DNA from: CAYOOT01 sp964405665
GTDB taxonomy: Bacteria; Bdellovibrionota_C; UBA2361; SZUA-149; CAZDWZ01
Assembly: GCA_964405665.1 (NCBI GenBank)
Contig: CAYOOT010000007.1
Span: 4,094 to 68,093, forward strand
DNA length: 64,000 nucleotides
Direction of reading: 5' to 3'
The translations under genes and the position numbers were made by a program. How positions within the stretch are numbered: position 1 is the first letter of the stretch; each line of letters starts with the position of its first letter. The notes below the pieces were generated by a model. That model did no database searches, had not been told where the DNA came from, and saw only the letters and a list, made by a program, of their open reading frames with translations. This document shows, one piece after another, positions 17,422 to 26,513 of the stretch.

Positions 17422-17880
17422 ATGAGTAGGGCTAGTTTATTTTTAACGGTTATTTTATCTGCATCATTATTTGCTGCCTGCTCGAGTTCAAAGTCAGGAA
17501 ACACATCTCCAGATGATGGAAGTGATGGATCTATACCTGCGGCTCAAGCTGGTTCTGAACTAGGAGATGTTTATTTTGATTTTGATTCATCTTCATTAAG
17601 TTCTAGTGCTCAAGATACTCTAAAAACAAATGCTCGTTGGTTACTTAGTAATTCCCGAGGGACACAAGTTGAAGGACATTGTGATGAACGTGGAACTAAT
17701 GAATACAATTTGGCACTTGGTGAAAGAAGAGCAAGAGCAGCTTATGATTTCTTGAAAACACTTGGTGTGTCTAAAGACAAAATGAGTACGATCAGTTATG
17801 GTGAAGAATTGCCATTGGATGCTGGTCATAATGAAGCTGCTTGGTCAAAAAACCGCAGAGCACACTTTGCGCTTAAATAA
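17422..17880 (+). CDS. pal: Peptidoglycan-associated lipoprotein Pal
   Basis: A 152-residue outer-membrane lipoprotein. The signal peptide ends in LFAAC with Cys20 as lipid acceptor. A short Ser/Gly/Asp linker leads to an OmpA-like peptidoglycan-binding domain (about 48-152) with YFDFDSSSL, VEGHCDERGTNEYNLALGERRA and the final NRRAHF motif. A very strong Shine-Dalgarno, AGGAGGAGCTGAG, precedes the ATG. The 214-base leader after tolB contains 10-base inverted repeats (TATTAAGGAT and its complement). A strong terminator follows the gene. Confidence 0.97.
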   Translation: MSRASLFLTVILSASLFAACSSSKSGNTSPDDGSDGSIPAAQAGSELGDVYFDFDSSSLSSSAQDTLKTNARWLLSNSRGTQVEGHCDERGTNEYNLALGERRARAAYDFLKTLGVSKDKMSTISYGEELPLDAGHNEAAWSKNRRAHFALK

Positions 17881-17906
17881 TTTTATTTAAATTTGTGTTT
17901 TGTTAT

Positions 17907-17936
17907 AAGCCTCTTCATCATATGAAGAGGCTTTTT
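17907..17936 (+). terminator. Rho-independent terminator after pal
   Basis: A 12-base perfect stem (17907-17918 with 17922-17933) around loop CAT is followed by a T-run. It lies 27 bases after the pal stop and just before cpoB, so it probably lowers cpoB expression relative to pal. Confidence 0.85.
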
Positions 17937-17951
17937 CATTTGTAGGGGACT

Positions 17952-18701
17952 ATGTTACGCAATTTATACTTTTTAACGTTAATTTTTTTAACAACAAGTT
18001 GCGGTACTGAAAGAATTCAACAATTAGAAGATGATACTCGGCACTTAAAAAGCGAAATAGCTGATATTCGAAGTTTGCAGGCGCAGCAATCATCACATAT
18101 TAATGAAATCAGATCACAAATTAGAAACATTTCCGGCAATGTTGAAGAAATACAACATGTTTCCATTGGAAAAACAAAAGAATTAGAAGCTTCGATTAGT
18201 CAACTGAAATCACGAGTTCCACCGCCTGCCGGGGTTCCGGAAGATTTATTAAATCAGGATGATGATCGTATTGCGGCAATCAAAGGCGAATCGGCAGATC
18301 TTTATCGTGATGCTTTGGGAGAAGTGCGAGCTGGAAATTTTGAATCTGCCAAAACAAAACTTAGTCAGTTCATAGAGGCCAATCCAGGGACAGCATTTAC
18401 CGATAATGCAATTTTTTGGTTAGGTATTGTTTATGAAAAGTTAGGACAAGCCGATAGAGCAATAATTTCTTATAGCGAAGTTTTTCAAAAATATCCCGCA
18501 GAAGATATGGTGCCGGCGGCGCTTTATCATTTATCGGATGCTTTTTTAAAGATTGGCTCGAAGAGTGATGCTGTAGTTACCCTGCAAAAACTAATTGAAG
18601 AACATCCTAATAGCCCAATGGCAGCAGCGGGCGTAGAAAAGTTAAAACAATTACAACCCCAAGCGGTAAAGAGATCACCAAATCAAAGAAAGAGTAAGTA
18701 A
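17952..18701 (+). CDS. cpoB: Tol-associated coiled-coil/TPR protein CpoB (YbgF), lipoprotein form
   Basis: A 249-residue protein with a signal peptide ending in TTSC, so Cys17 is probably lipidated; the E. coli protein is instead soluble in the periplasm. Residues 20-90 form a coiled coil. Residues about 115-230 contain three TPR-like helix pairs (SADLYRDALGEV, DNAIFWLGIVYEKLGQADRAI, AALYHLSDAFLKIGSKSDAV). It closes the Tol-Pal cluster, as in many Gram-negatives, where it couples peptidoglycan synthesis to outer-membrane constriction. Confidence 0.92.
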   Translation: MLRNLYFLTLIFLTTSCGTERIQQLEDDTRHLKSEIADIRSLQAQQSSHINEIRSQIRNISGNVEEIQHVSIGKTKELEASISQLKSRVPPPAGVPEDLLNQDDDRIAAIKGESADLYRDALGEVRAGNFESAKTKLSQFIEANPGTAFTDNAIFWLGIVYEKLGQADRAIISYSEVFQKYPAEDMVPAALYHLSDAFLKIGSKSDAVVTLQKLIEEHPNSPMAAAGVEKLKQLQPQAVKRSPNQRKSK

Positions 18702-18724
18702 ATTTTTAGGTGAATGAAATATTT

Positions 18725-18823
18725 GTAGGGGCAGGGCTTCATAAAAACTAACCACGTTAGTTTTTATACTGCCCGTTTTACCAAAAACATGCTAAAGCGG
18801 GCACCCATAAAGGGTGCTCCTAC
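18725..18823. repeat. Composite palindromic element between cpoB and ribF
   Basis: It starts GTAGGGGCAGGGC and ends AAAGGGTGCTCCTAC, matching the GTAGGGGCACCC family at both ends. Inside is a perfect 12-base stem (18741-18752 with 18756-18767) around loop CAC, extended by GGGC/GCCC pairing. A near-full family word (GGGCACCCATAAAGGGTGC) is at 18799-18817. Confidence 0.7.
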
Positions 18824-18893
18824 GAGAAAAATCATCATGTGCAGATACATGCAATGCAAAAATTTTATTTATAATATTTAATGAGTAACTACT

Positions 18894-19889
18894 GTGAGAG
18901 TTGTCCGTTGTCCAAGCACATTTTTAAATCCCGAACTGCAGAAAAAGTTAGAGGATTCTGTAGTGGGATTGACCATCGGTAATTTTGATGGAATTCATCT
19001 GGGGCATCAACGACTTTTTTCAGAGCTTGACCAAAATCTTAAAGAATTAAGTACAAAACTTGGCAAACCGGCACTAAAAATATTAATCAGTTTTTGGCCC
19101 CATCCCAGACAGGTTCTCTCCGGAATTTCCCGAACTGAAGCATTATCCAGAACGGATTTTTTTAATTTAACGACATTTCGCAAAAAAACTAATTTAATTG
19201 CCGAAAACGGCTTTGATTATTTTTTCCCGATTCGTTTTAGCAAAACATTTTCCCGTTTGAGCCCGGTAGAGTTTGTTCAAGAATATTTTTTAAATATTTT
19301 ACGCGCTTCAGTGGTAGTAGTGGGAGATGATTGGTCATTTGGGTCCGAAAGATTGGGTGATGCAAATGAGCTGGTGAGGCTAGGAGGGAAATATAATTTT
19401 TCGGTAAAAGTTATTTCAGCGGTAAGGCAAGAAAATCTGAGAGTTAGTTCTGGCAGTATCAAAAAACTTTTAAATCAGGGAGACTTTGCCGCCATCGCCC
19501 AAGGTTTAAACAGAAATTTTTCGGTTATCGGTCGAGTGGTAAAAGGTGCAGGCAGAGGCCGAGAGTTAGGTTTCCCTACAGCAAATTTAAAATTAATCAA
19601 ACAATTACTTCCTGCTGATGGGGTCTATGCTGGTGTTGTCATCTATCAAGGAAAAAGGCATCCGGCAATTTCCAATATCGGTGTTCGACCGACATTCGGG
19701 GAGCATAAGAGAGTATTGGAAGTGCATCTCTTGGAAGAGCAAAATTTACAACTCTACTCCCAGCATTTAGAACTTGAGTTTATAGAAAAAATACGAGATG
19801 AAATAAGGTTTTCTTCCAAAGAAGATTTAGTGCAGGCAATAAAAATTGATATTGAAAAAGCAAAGAAAATCTTAAATGCAAATACTTGA
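18894..19889 (+). CDS. ribF: Bifunctional riboflavin kinase / FAD synthetase
   Basis: A 331-residue enzyme that makes FMN and then FAD. The FAD synthetase domain has the nucleotidyltransferase motif GNFDGIHLGHQ at residues 29-39. The C-terminal riboflavin kinase domain begins near residue 205 and has GRGRELGFPTANL near 218 and the SNIGVRPTF motif near 263. The start is GTG; the Shine-Dalgarno is weak. The gene overlaps the following pseudouridine synthase gene by 14 bases. No FMN riboswitch was seen upstream. Confidence 0.95.
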   Translation: MRVVRCPSTFLNPELQKKLEDSVVGLTIGNFDGIHLGHQRLFSELDQNLKELSTKLGKPALKILISFWPHPRQVLSGISRTEALSRTDFFNLTTFRKKTNLIAENGFDYFFPIRFSKTFSRLSPVEFVQEYFLNILRASVVVVGDDWSFGSERLGDANELVRLGGKYNFSVKVISAVRQENLRVSSGSIKKLLNQGDFAAIAQGLNRNFSVIGRVVKGAGRGRELGFPTANLKLIKQLLPADGVYAGVVIYQGKRHPAISNIGVRPTFGEHKRVLEVHLLEEQNLQLYSQHLELEFIEKIRDEIRFSSKEDLVQAIKIDIEKAKKILNANT

Positions 19890-20898
19890 AGAAGAAGAAA
19901 TAATCATTGAACTTCTGACCGAGGAAAATATTAAGCGCCTTGATTTGTTTCTTGTAGAACAATTAAAAAAAAAGAAAAGTATTTTTAATCAGGGATTGCC
20001 GACTCGCAGTCAAATTTCTAATTGGATTGATAGTGGCGCCATTTCAGTTAATGGCAAAAAAGTTTTTAAAAGAGGGTTGTCGCTTGCTGCCGGTTCTACA
20101 GTGATTTTAAAAGTTCCTTTACCGAGAGTTCTAAGTGTCGAACCGGAAAAAGGAATTCTCTTTGAAATAGTTTATGAAGATAAATATTTGCTGGTAATCA
20201 ACAAACCAGTGGGTTTGGTGGTACACCCGGGAGCGGGAACAAAAAAAGGAACATTAGTTAATGCTCTGCTTGATTACTTAGGAAGCGATCTTAAGCAAAT
20301 CGGCAATGCCTTACGTCCCGGAATCGTGCATCGCCTGGACAAAGATACAAGTGGTCTGATGGTAGTTGCAAAAACTCAAGATTCTTTTCATGCTTTGAGC
20401 AAGCAGTTGAAACCTCCCAGAACGATGAAAAGAGTTTATCGCGCTTTGTGTTATCAACTTCCTAAAAAAAAACAAGGCTCAGCTCTTAATCCATCCGGGG
20501 ATTCGGGCAAGATAAATTTAACTTTGGGAAGACATCCTACCAAAAGAACAAAAATGGCAATTTTAAAAAATGGTGGTCGGGAAGCGGTGACTTATTGGCA
20601 AGCAGAAAAATTTTTTAAAAAAGCTGTTTTATTAAAAGTAACTTTAGAAACAGGAAGAACGCATCAAATCAGAGTTCATCTCAATGCCGTTAATGCCGAT
20701 ATTGTGGGGGATAAAGTTTACGGCAAGATTTCTCCAGGTTTATCCAAAGATTTGGCAGTTGCTGTAAAAAAATTTGGTAGACAGGCCTTGCATGCTTCGG
20801 AATTGAGCTTTATTCATCCTGTCTATAATAAAGAAGTAAATTTTCAGGCACCGTTGCCTGAGGATATGCGGGAGTTAATTGAAAGATTTAAAAAATGA
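19876..20898 (+). CDS. RluA/RluD family pseudouridine synthase
   Basis: A 340-residue RNA pseudouridine synthase. An S4 RNA-binding domain (about 18-85, with SQISNWIDSGAISVNGK) precedes the catalytic domain. The catalytic Asp155 lies in HRLDKDTSGLMV, and RTHQIRVHL follows. An S4 domain and this length best fit RluD, which modifies helix 69 of 23S rRNA, but substrate cannot be proven from sequence. It is coupled to ribF by a 14-base overlap. Confidence 0.93.
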   Translation: MQILEEEEIIIELLTEENIKRLDLFLVEQLKKKKSIFNQGLPTRSQISNWIDSGAISVNGKKVFKRGLSLAAGSTVILKVPLPRVLSVEPEKGILFEIVYEDKYLLVINKPVGLVVHPGAGTKKGTLVNALLDYLGSDLKQIGNALRPGIVHRLDKDTSGLMVVAKTQDSFHALSKQLKPPRTMKRVYRALCYQLPKKKQGSALNPSGDSGKINLTLGRHPTKRTKMAILKNGGREAVTYWQAEKFFKKAVLLKVTLETGRTHQIRVHLNAVNADIVGDKVYGKISPGLSKDLAVAVKKFGRQALHASELSFIHPVYNKEVNFQAPLPEDMRELIERFKK

Positions 20899-20904
20899 TT
20901 TTTA

Positions 20905-21023
20905 TTATATGGAAGTAAGCGGACTAAAGTCCGCGCTCCGTACGCTCTTTGCTTACATTGAAATTGCATACTTAAGCAAAACAGGTTCGGAGCGCGGACT
21001 TTAGTCCGCTTACTTCCATATAA
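20905..21023. repeat. Head-to-head pair of GCGGACTAAAGTCCGC elements
   Basis: Arms 20905-20940 and 20988-21023 are perfect 36-base reverse complements with a 47-base spacer. Each arm also contains its own palindrome GCGGACTAAAGTCCGC. Further copies are at 11421 and 50327-50417, and a variant is at 51252-51661. The pair fills the gap between the rluD-like gene and birA and could end transcription there. Confidence 0.9.
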
Positions 21024-21042
21024 ATTATCTAAGGAATGAAGA

Positions 21043-21912
21043 TTGAAATTAGCAGACGAAAAATACAGCAATTCTGTAATCGAACATCTAGATCGTTTAA
21101 ATTTTAACGGCAATTTTTTGCTTCCGGCAAAATTGTTTCTATTTGAAGAAATCACTTCAACGATGGATGCGGCTAATAAAAAAGTTGAATTTTCAGAATT
21201 GACTGGGGTGGATTATGATTTTAAACTCTCTGACAAAATAAACTTTGATTCAGTTAAAATATTTTTAAGCCGCTCTCAAACTAAAGGTCGAGGGAGGAAA
21301 CAAAGAGCCTGGAATTCAGCAAAAAGTGCAGGAATTTATACGACATATCTTTTTAAACCAAAAGTCCAACAAAATTTAGCAGGTTTTTCTTTGGTGATGG
21401 GTCTTGCTGTTGCCAAAACATTACAGCATTTTTCTATCCCTCTTTGTTTGAAATGGCCCAACGATATTTTATCTTTAGGACAAAAACCCTATAAAAAATT
21501 AAGCGGTTTACTTGTGGAAGTAAAATCAGTGGGGCAGAATATTGAAGAATTGCTTCTCGGAGTGGGGCTGAATGTTTATCAACAAGAATTTCCAGAAGAC
21601 CTTTCGGCAATCAGTATGCAGGATTTTTATCAAGGAGAATTAAATTATTTTAATATTTTTAGTTTGCTGACATTAAATATCTTAGAGTTAGCCAATAAAT
21701 TTTTCTCACAAGGATTCGCTGTATTTTTAGAAGATTGGAATAAATTATCTGGCATTAATGGAAAATTTATTAAATTCAAGGAAGAAAATCAAACAGTTCA
21801 GGCGCTTGTAAAAGGAGTCAATGCCGATGCTGGGCTAATTGTCCAAAAACTTAATTCCTCAACAGAAACAATCATTTATGACCCGGAAATAGCAATTGTC
21901 TGGTCCTTATAA
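21043..21912 (+). CDS. birA: Biotin-[acetyl-CoA-carboxylase] ligase, catalytic domain only
   Basis: A 289-residue biotin protein ligase. The biotinyl-AMP loop GRGRKQRAW is at residues 82-90, KWPNDI is near 141, and the KKLSGLLVE segment follows. There is no N-terminal winged-helix domain, so this is a class I ligase without repressor function. The start is TTG with AAGGA 8 bases upstream. Residues 50-70 carry a short insertion (about VDYDFKLSDK) between strands. Confidence 0.92.
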   Translation: MKLADEKYSNSVIEHLDRLNFNGNFLLPAKLFLFEEITSTMDAANKKVEFSELTGVDYDFKLSDKINFDSVKIFLSRSQTKGRGRKQRAWNSAKSAGIYTTYLFKPKVQQNLAGFSLVMGLAVAKTLQHFSIPLCLKWPNDILSLGQKPYKKLSGLLVEVKSVGQNIEELLLGVGLNVYQQEFPEDLSAISMQDFYQGELNYFNIFSLLTLNILELANKFFSQGFAVFLEDWNKLSGINGKFIKFKEENQTVQALVKGVNADAGLIVQKLNSSTETIIYDPEIAIVWSL

Positions 21913-22022
21913 ATTCTGGCAAAATTAACCTCTAATTACACATCTAAACATCTATATTACTTATCAAAAGTTTATATCCGCTACTGTGGGCATAACTTTT
22001 CTGTGCAAACTAGGATAATGTT

Positions 22023-23873
22023 TTGAATCGCTTAGGGAAAATAATTTTACTTGTCTATTTTGGGCTGATCTTAATTTTGCCCTTGGGCTATATTGTTTAT
22101 GCATATTATAGCAGAGAATTATTTTTTGTTTCAATTTTGTTATTTTTATCTTGGATCATTATTTTTTATTTGGTTTATGAACATGTACAGGTTAAGCGGC
22201 CAATTCAAAATGCCTTACAATTAATTGGTCTAGCCGGAACAACCGGAGATTTAAAAGATCAAATCAAACAATTTGCCGAAGAATTTTTACGATTTCATCG
22301 CACAGTAAATGCTTTTAGAAATGATCCTGCTTCAAAACCACAGAATTTGAATGCGAAACTCCGACGTATTGCCAAATTAGTTTACAAAGAATTCAAAGCT
22401 AATGCCGTGGAAATTGCTTTATTCGATGAAGTTTCACAAAAGTGGTCTCAAGGAATGGTTCTAGGATCTCCTCGTTCCTTAGATTGTCAGGGAATGTTTA
22501 ACGAAATAAAAGAAGCAAGAGATAAAAAAGTTTTGTCCTATGGCAATTATCAAATGGTAGCGGCGCCAATGATTCTTGCTGGTGTGGTTTATGGAGTATT
22601 AAGAGTTGAAATACCCACTTCCAACAGACCTTCTAAAAATGATGCGGAACTAATCAATCTTTTTGCGACACAAGGCGCCTTGGCCTTAATGGATGCAAAA
22701 TTTAACAGTGAACTCTTAAGACTACGTTTTGCCAATGAAGAAACTGTTAAAGCAAAAACAGGCTTTTTAGCAAATCTCAGTCATGAAATCAGAGGTCCTT
22801 TGGGGACAATCCTCAATGGGACTGAATTAATGCTCAATGGCTTGTGCGGTGCAGTAACAGAGGATCAAAATAGCATTTTAAAAATGTTACAGGGAAGCAG
22901 CAGACACTTACTGGATCTGGTTAACGATGTGTTAGATTATGCCAAAGTAGAAGCGGGTAAAGTTATTGTTAACAAAGCAGAACTTCCCGTTTATGAATTA
23001 CTTGATGATTTACTTACAACTTTAAGACCGCAAGCACAAAACAAAGAACAGACTCTGGAATTAATTGATTTTGATAAAAATATAGCGGTTGTTTGTGATC
23101 GTCGCCACGCCCGACAAATAATGATCAACCTGATTACCAATTCCATTAAATATACTCCGGATAAGGGGGAGATTAAAGTTTTTGTTGAAGAAGAAGAGAG
23201 CGCTATTAAAATCATAATTGAAGACAATGGTATTGGTATTCCCGAAGATCAACGGGATAAAGTTTTTTCGGCTTTTGAAAGGGTGGAAGATAAATATGCG
23301 CAAACTCAAAACGGTACTGGATTAGGAATGCCTCTTGCAAGGAAACTAGCCTTAATCAATCAAGGTGATTTGGATTTTAGTTCAGAAGTTGGAAAAGGTT
23401 CCAACTTCTGGTTAACACTTCCAAAAACAGAGCTGAAAATTACAATACCAAAAGAACAAGAAGAAACTAAGAGTGTTACTATTCAAGGAAATGGAGAACA
23501 AATCTTGATAATTGATCATGATCAAAGTTCCGTTAAGGTTTTAAGTACATACTTAAGTAGTCAAGGCTTTAAGATTTTGACAACAAAGAATAAAAATGAA
23601 ATTCGATCTTATATTGAAAAAAAGAAATTTGACTTAGTTGTTATAGAAAATGATTTTCCGGATTTGCCAGGAGAAGAAATTTTAGGATTGCTTAAATCCA
23701 GTGAAAAAACAAATAGAGTGCCGATAATCTTACTCAGCGCCAAAGCCTTTGTTTTTGATATTGAACGTTTTTTGAAGCTGGGAGCAGATCGCTGCTTATC
23801 CAAACCTTTTGAACTAAAAGAAATGGCTTTTACGATAAGGCAATTAATCGATCAGTTCAAGGAATTGAATTAA
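22023..23873 (+). CDS. Hybrid sensor histidine kinase with degenerate receiver domain
   Basis: A 616-residue membrane kinase. Two transmembrane helices (about 7-27 and 31-52) are followed by a GAF-like sensor region (about 90-225). HisKA has NLSHEIRGPL with phospho-His near 254; the usual RTPL is RGPL here. The ATPase domain has MINLITNSIKYTP, DNGIGIPEDQ and GTGLGMPLAR. A C-terminal receiver (about 492-612) keeps the Lys of SKPF and the LLS switch residue, but the phosphoacceptor Asp is Glu542 (LVVIEND). That suggests a pseudo-receiver. Start is TTG with AGGA 8 bases upstream. No response regulator gene is adjacent. Confidence 0.9.
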   Translation: MNRLGKIILLVYFGLILILPLGYIVYAYYSRELFFVSILLFLSWIIIFYLVYEHVQVKRPIQNALQLIGLAGTTGDLKDQIKQFAEEFLRFHRTVNAFRNDPASKPQNLNAKLRRIAKLVYKEFKANAVEIALFDEVSQKWSQGMVLGSPRSLDCQGMFNEIKEARDKKVLSYGNYQMVAAPMILAGVVYGVLRVEIPTSNRPSKNDAELINLFATQGALALMDAKFNSELLRLRFANEETVKAKTGFLANLSHEIRGPLGTILNGTELMLNGLCGAVTEDQNSILKMLQGSSRHLLDLVNDVLDYAKVEAGKVIVNKAELPVYELLDDLLTTLRPQAQNKEQTLELIDFDKNIAVVCDRRHARQIMINLITNSIKYTPDKGEIKVFVEEEESAIKIIIEDNGIGIPEDQRDKVFSAFERVEDKYAQTQNGTGLGMPLARKLALINQGDLDFSSEVGKGSNFWLTLPKTELKITIPKEQEETKSVTIQGNGEQILIIDHDQSSVKVLSTYLSSQGFKILTTKNKNEIRSYIEKKKFDLVVIENDFPDLPGEEILGLLKSSEKTNRVPIILLSAKAFVFDIERFLKLGADRCLSKPFELKEMAFTIRQLIDQFKELN

Positions 23874-23894
23874 AAAATTACTGAAATAATTTTG

Positions 23895-23973
23895 ATGTAG
23901 GGGCACCCTTTATGGGTGCCCGGAATTCCAAATATATTGGTTATCCGGGCACCCATAAAGGGTGCCCCTACAT
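23895..23973. repeat. Head-to-head pair of GTAGGGGCACCC elements
   Basis: Arms 23895-23924 and 23944-23973 are perfect 30-base reverse complements with a 19-base spacer. Each arm contains the palindrome GGGCACCC-TTTAT-GGGTGCCC. A solo copy is at 50563-50588 and diverged copies are at 18725-18823 and inside tolB. It lies between the kinase gene and the next plus-strand gene. Confidence 0.9.
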
Positions 23974-24020
23974 TCTGTTGTTCTTTTGCCAAGATTCTAA
24001 AATTTTGGTATTAAGATCCC

Positions 24021-24557
24021 ATGTCTACAGCAAATGCCAAAGTAATTAATGTTGAAGAAGTAATGCAACGGATTCGCTCCGAAGTAAAAGAAGCAAGCTC
24101 AAAAGGGCGTTCCAATCTCCCCCGTTACACTCCGGCTAATGAATTTAAACAAGACGATGGAACAGCCTTAATCGATTATGATGAGTTAAATTTCATTAAT
24201 GCCCACTGGCAAGATTGGTCAACGATAGAAGATCTTAGTTCTCACCGAAAACTGTTAGGACCATTTATTGTCAAAGCAAAGAAATTTATTGTTGACTTGG
24301 TAATGAATACTTGTTTGCGAGGGTACTTTGACCGGGAAAGACAATTTCACTTGAATCTAGTTCGTTATTTAAACGCCAATGCCCGTTATGTTGATAATCG
24401 GGACTACAAAAATTTTTGGCAGTTGGTTAAAAAGGTTGATAGCGATGTTTCTGCCTTAAATGAGAGAATGGATCGTTTATACGATCAGCTTTCTTCCACA
24501 GTTCTTTCGCTGCAAGAGGAAATTGCTGAATTAAAAAAACAAAGTAATACAAAATAA
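24021..24557 (+). CDS. Uncharacterised protein paired with a glycosyltransferase
   Basis: A 178-residue soluble protein. It opens with INVEEVMQRIRSEVK, a motif that also opens N-terminal regions of multidomain glycosyltransferases and methyltransferases in polysaccharide clusters. Residues 65-125 resemble the helical segment that often follows that motif (SSHRKLLGPFIVKAKKFI, then a Phe/Asn-rich part). Residues 140-178 are a coiled coil. There is no signal or transmembrane helix. The stop is 8 bases before the glycosyltransferase gene. I infer a helper or scaffold for that enzyme; this is not shown directly. Confidence 0.8.
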   Translation: MSTANAKVINVEEVMQRIRSEVKEASSKGRSNLPRYTPANEFKQDDGTALIDYDELNFINAHWQDWSTIEDLSSHRKLLGPFIVKAKKFIVDLVMNTCLRGYFDRERQFHLNLVRYLNANARYVDNRDYKNFWQLVKKVDSDVSALNERMDRLYDQLSSTVLSLQEEIAELKKQSNTK

Positions 24558-24565
24558 TTAGGATT

Positions 24566-25633
24566 ATGACTGAACCTAAAAATATTCTTATTCTTGGGGT
24601 ACAGGTGCCTTTTACCCAAGGCGGAGCGGAATATTTAATTTCTGGTTTGATCAGAGAATTAAGGAAAAAAGGGCATTTTGTGGATTTAGTGCAACTGCCT
24701 TTTAATGCCTTGCCTAAAACCAAAATAGCAAAACATCTTCAACTCTGGAAATCATTGGAGCTGGATAATTTTGCCGGAAGGAATGTCGATTTGGTAATAC
24801 CGACAAAGTTTCCTTCTTATTTGGCAAATCATCCCAATAAAGTTTTATGGTTGGTTCATCAGCATCGGCAAGCTTATGAGTTGTATAATACTCGTTTTGG
24901 AGATTTTTCGGAAAATATAGAAGATGAAGCGTTAAGACAATTGATTTTTGAGGCTGATGCCGAAGGAATCGGATCTTGTAAAAAAGTATTTACCATTGCC
25001 CAGAATGTTTCCAATCGCTTGGAGAAATTTCAAGGAATTAAATCAACAGCCCTACCTCCGCCACCTCCTTTGGGAAATAATTACCATGCTGGAGAAAAAG
25101 GAGATTATATTTTATCAGTGGGAAGACTTTGCAGTATTAAAAGAGTGGATTTGATTGTGCGAGCAATGGCAGAAATAAGTCGCAGTCTTAAATTGAAAAT
25201 TGTTGGTTTAGCTGATGAACCGACAATAGAAAACTATTTAAAAAGTGAGATTGAAAAGCACCACTTGTGGGAGAGAGTTGAATTTTTGGGTAGGGTCAGT
25301 GATCAGGATTTGTTGGCACTTTATGCCAATTGTTTTGCTGTTTATTATGCTCCACATAATGAGGACTATGGTTTTGTTACTTTGGAGGCACGGGCTTCAG
25401 GGAAGCCCGTGGTGACTGCAAAAGATAGTGGGACAGTTTTAGATTTTATTAGAAATAATGAAAATGGATTAGTGGTAGAACCCTTGGAGAAAGAAATCGC
25501 AGGGGCATTTAATGGATTGTGGGAAGATGAAAATTTGTATTCTAAATTATCTTATCAAGAAAATCCTTTAGATTTATGCTGTTCTTGGGATAAAATAGTG
25601 AATGAATTGACTGGCGAAGAAAAGGAGTATTAA
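24566..25633 (+). CDS. Glycosyltransferase family 4 protein
   Basis: A 355-residue GT-B fold glycosyltransferase. The N-terminal domain has the PFTQGGAEYLISGL acceptor loop. The C-terminal domain has SVGRLCSIKRVDLIV, the donor-binding EDYGFVTLEARASGKPVV motif near 273-290 and DNGLVVEP-like NENGLVVEP. The acceptor and sugar cannot be told from sequence; a role in surface polysaccharide is likely. dapF follows 2 bases after its stop, so the three genes 24021-26475 are probably one operon. Confidence 0.9.
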   Translation: MTEPKNILILGVQVPFTQGGAEYLISGLIRELRKKGHFVDLVQLPFNALPKTKIAKHLQLWKSLELDNFAGRNVDLVIPTKFPSYLANHPNKVLWLVHQHRQAYELYNTRFGDFSENIEDEALRQLIFEADAEGIGSCKKVFTIAQNVSNRLEKFQGIKSTALPPPPPLGNNYHAGEKGDYILSVGRLCSIKRVDLIVRAMAEISRSLKLKIVGLADEPTIENYLKSEIEKHHLWERVEFLGRVSDQDLLALYANCFAVYYAPHNEDYGFVTLEARASGKPVVTAKDSGTVLDFIRNNENGLVVEPLEKEIAGAFNGLWEDENLYSKLSYQENPLDLCCSWDKIVNELTGEEKEY

Positions 25634-25635
25634 TC

Positions 25636-26475
25636 ATGCAAGAAATACATTTCCATAAAATGGAAGGTCTGGGTAATGACTATGTCTATGTGGATTGCAC
25701 CAAGAAAGAGATCGCTGATCCGGAAAAAGTTTCTATTGCCGTTTCAGACAGACATTTCGGGATTGGAGCGGATGGTTTGATTTTAATTTGTCCTTCCCAG
25801 ACTTCAGATTTTAGAATGAAAATGTATAATGCCGATGGTTCTGAAGGCAATATGTGTGGCAATGGTATTCGCTGCGTCGGTAAATTTATTTATGATTTAG
25901 GTTTAAGCAATAAAGAAATTCTAAAAATTGAAACAAAGGCCGGAGAGAAAGTATTAGAACTTAATGTAAAAAACAACAAAGTGGAAACGGTTCGTGTTGA
26001 TATGGGAGAGCCGATTTTGGAAGCGGCCAAAATTCCGGTACTTGCTCAAACAAAAGAAGTGATCCGTCAGGAAATTAATATTGCCGGAGAAAAATTAGAA
26101 ATGACCTGTGTCTCCATGGGCAATCCCCATGCGGTAATTTTTGTAAAGGAAATCACTGATCATCTTGTTTTGGGAATCGGTCCGCAAATTGAAAAAAATC
26201 CGCTATTTCCCTCTCGTGTGAATACAGAATTTGTGGAAGTGCTGGGCAGAAAAGAATTAAAAATGCGGGTTTGGGAACGAGGATCTGGTGAAACACTTGC
26301 TTGCGGTACCGGTGCCTGTGCCGTAGCTGTGGCTGCTGTTTTAAATGAATTTGCGGAGCGAGAAGTTACTGTGCATCTTCTAGGCGGAGATTTGAAAATA
26401 GAATGGGCAAAAAATAATCATGTTTTTATGACTGGCCCGGCAAAATTTGTTTTTGAAGGGACAATTAGAGTATAA
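25636..26475 (+). CDS. dapF: Diaminopimelate epimerase
   Basis: A 279-residue cofactor-independent racemase that makes meso-diaminopimelate for peptidoglycan and lysine. The two catalytic Cys are visible, in GNMCGNGIRC near residue 73 and ACGTGACA near 222. The N-terminal HKMEGLGNDYV motif is intact. Start is ATG with AAGGAG 7 bases upstream. It is unusually placed after a glycosyltransferase gene. Confidence 0.97.
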   Translation: MQEIHFHKMEGLGNDYVYVDCTKKEIADPEKVSIAVSDRHFGIGADGLILICPSQTSDFRMKMYNADGSEGNMCGNGIRCVGKFIYDLGLSNKEILKIETKAGEKVLELNVKNNKVETVRVDMGEPILEAAKIPVLAQTKEVIRQEINIAGEKLEMTCVSMGNPHAVIFVKEITDHLVLGIGPQIEKNPLFPSRVNTEFVEVLGRKELKMRVWERGSGETLACGTGACAVAVAAVLNEFAEREVTVHLLGGDLKIEWAKNNHVFMTGPAKFVFEGTIRV

Positions 26476-26513
26476 AAATAGTTAAGAGTTAGCAAGAGAT
26501 TGGGTAAACAGAT

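Noticed and set aside
18824..18893. FMN riboswitch before ribF
   Set aside because: The conserved RFN-element core could not be found in the short leader.
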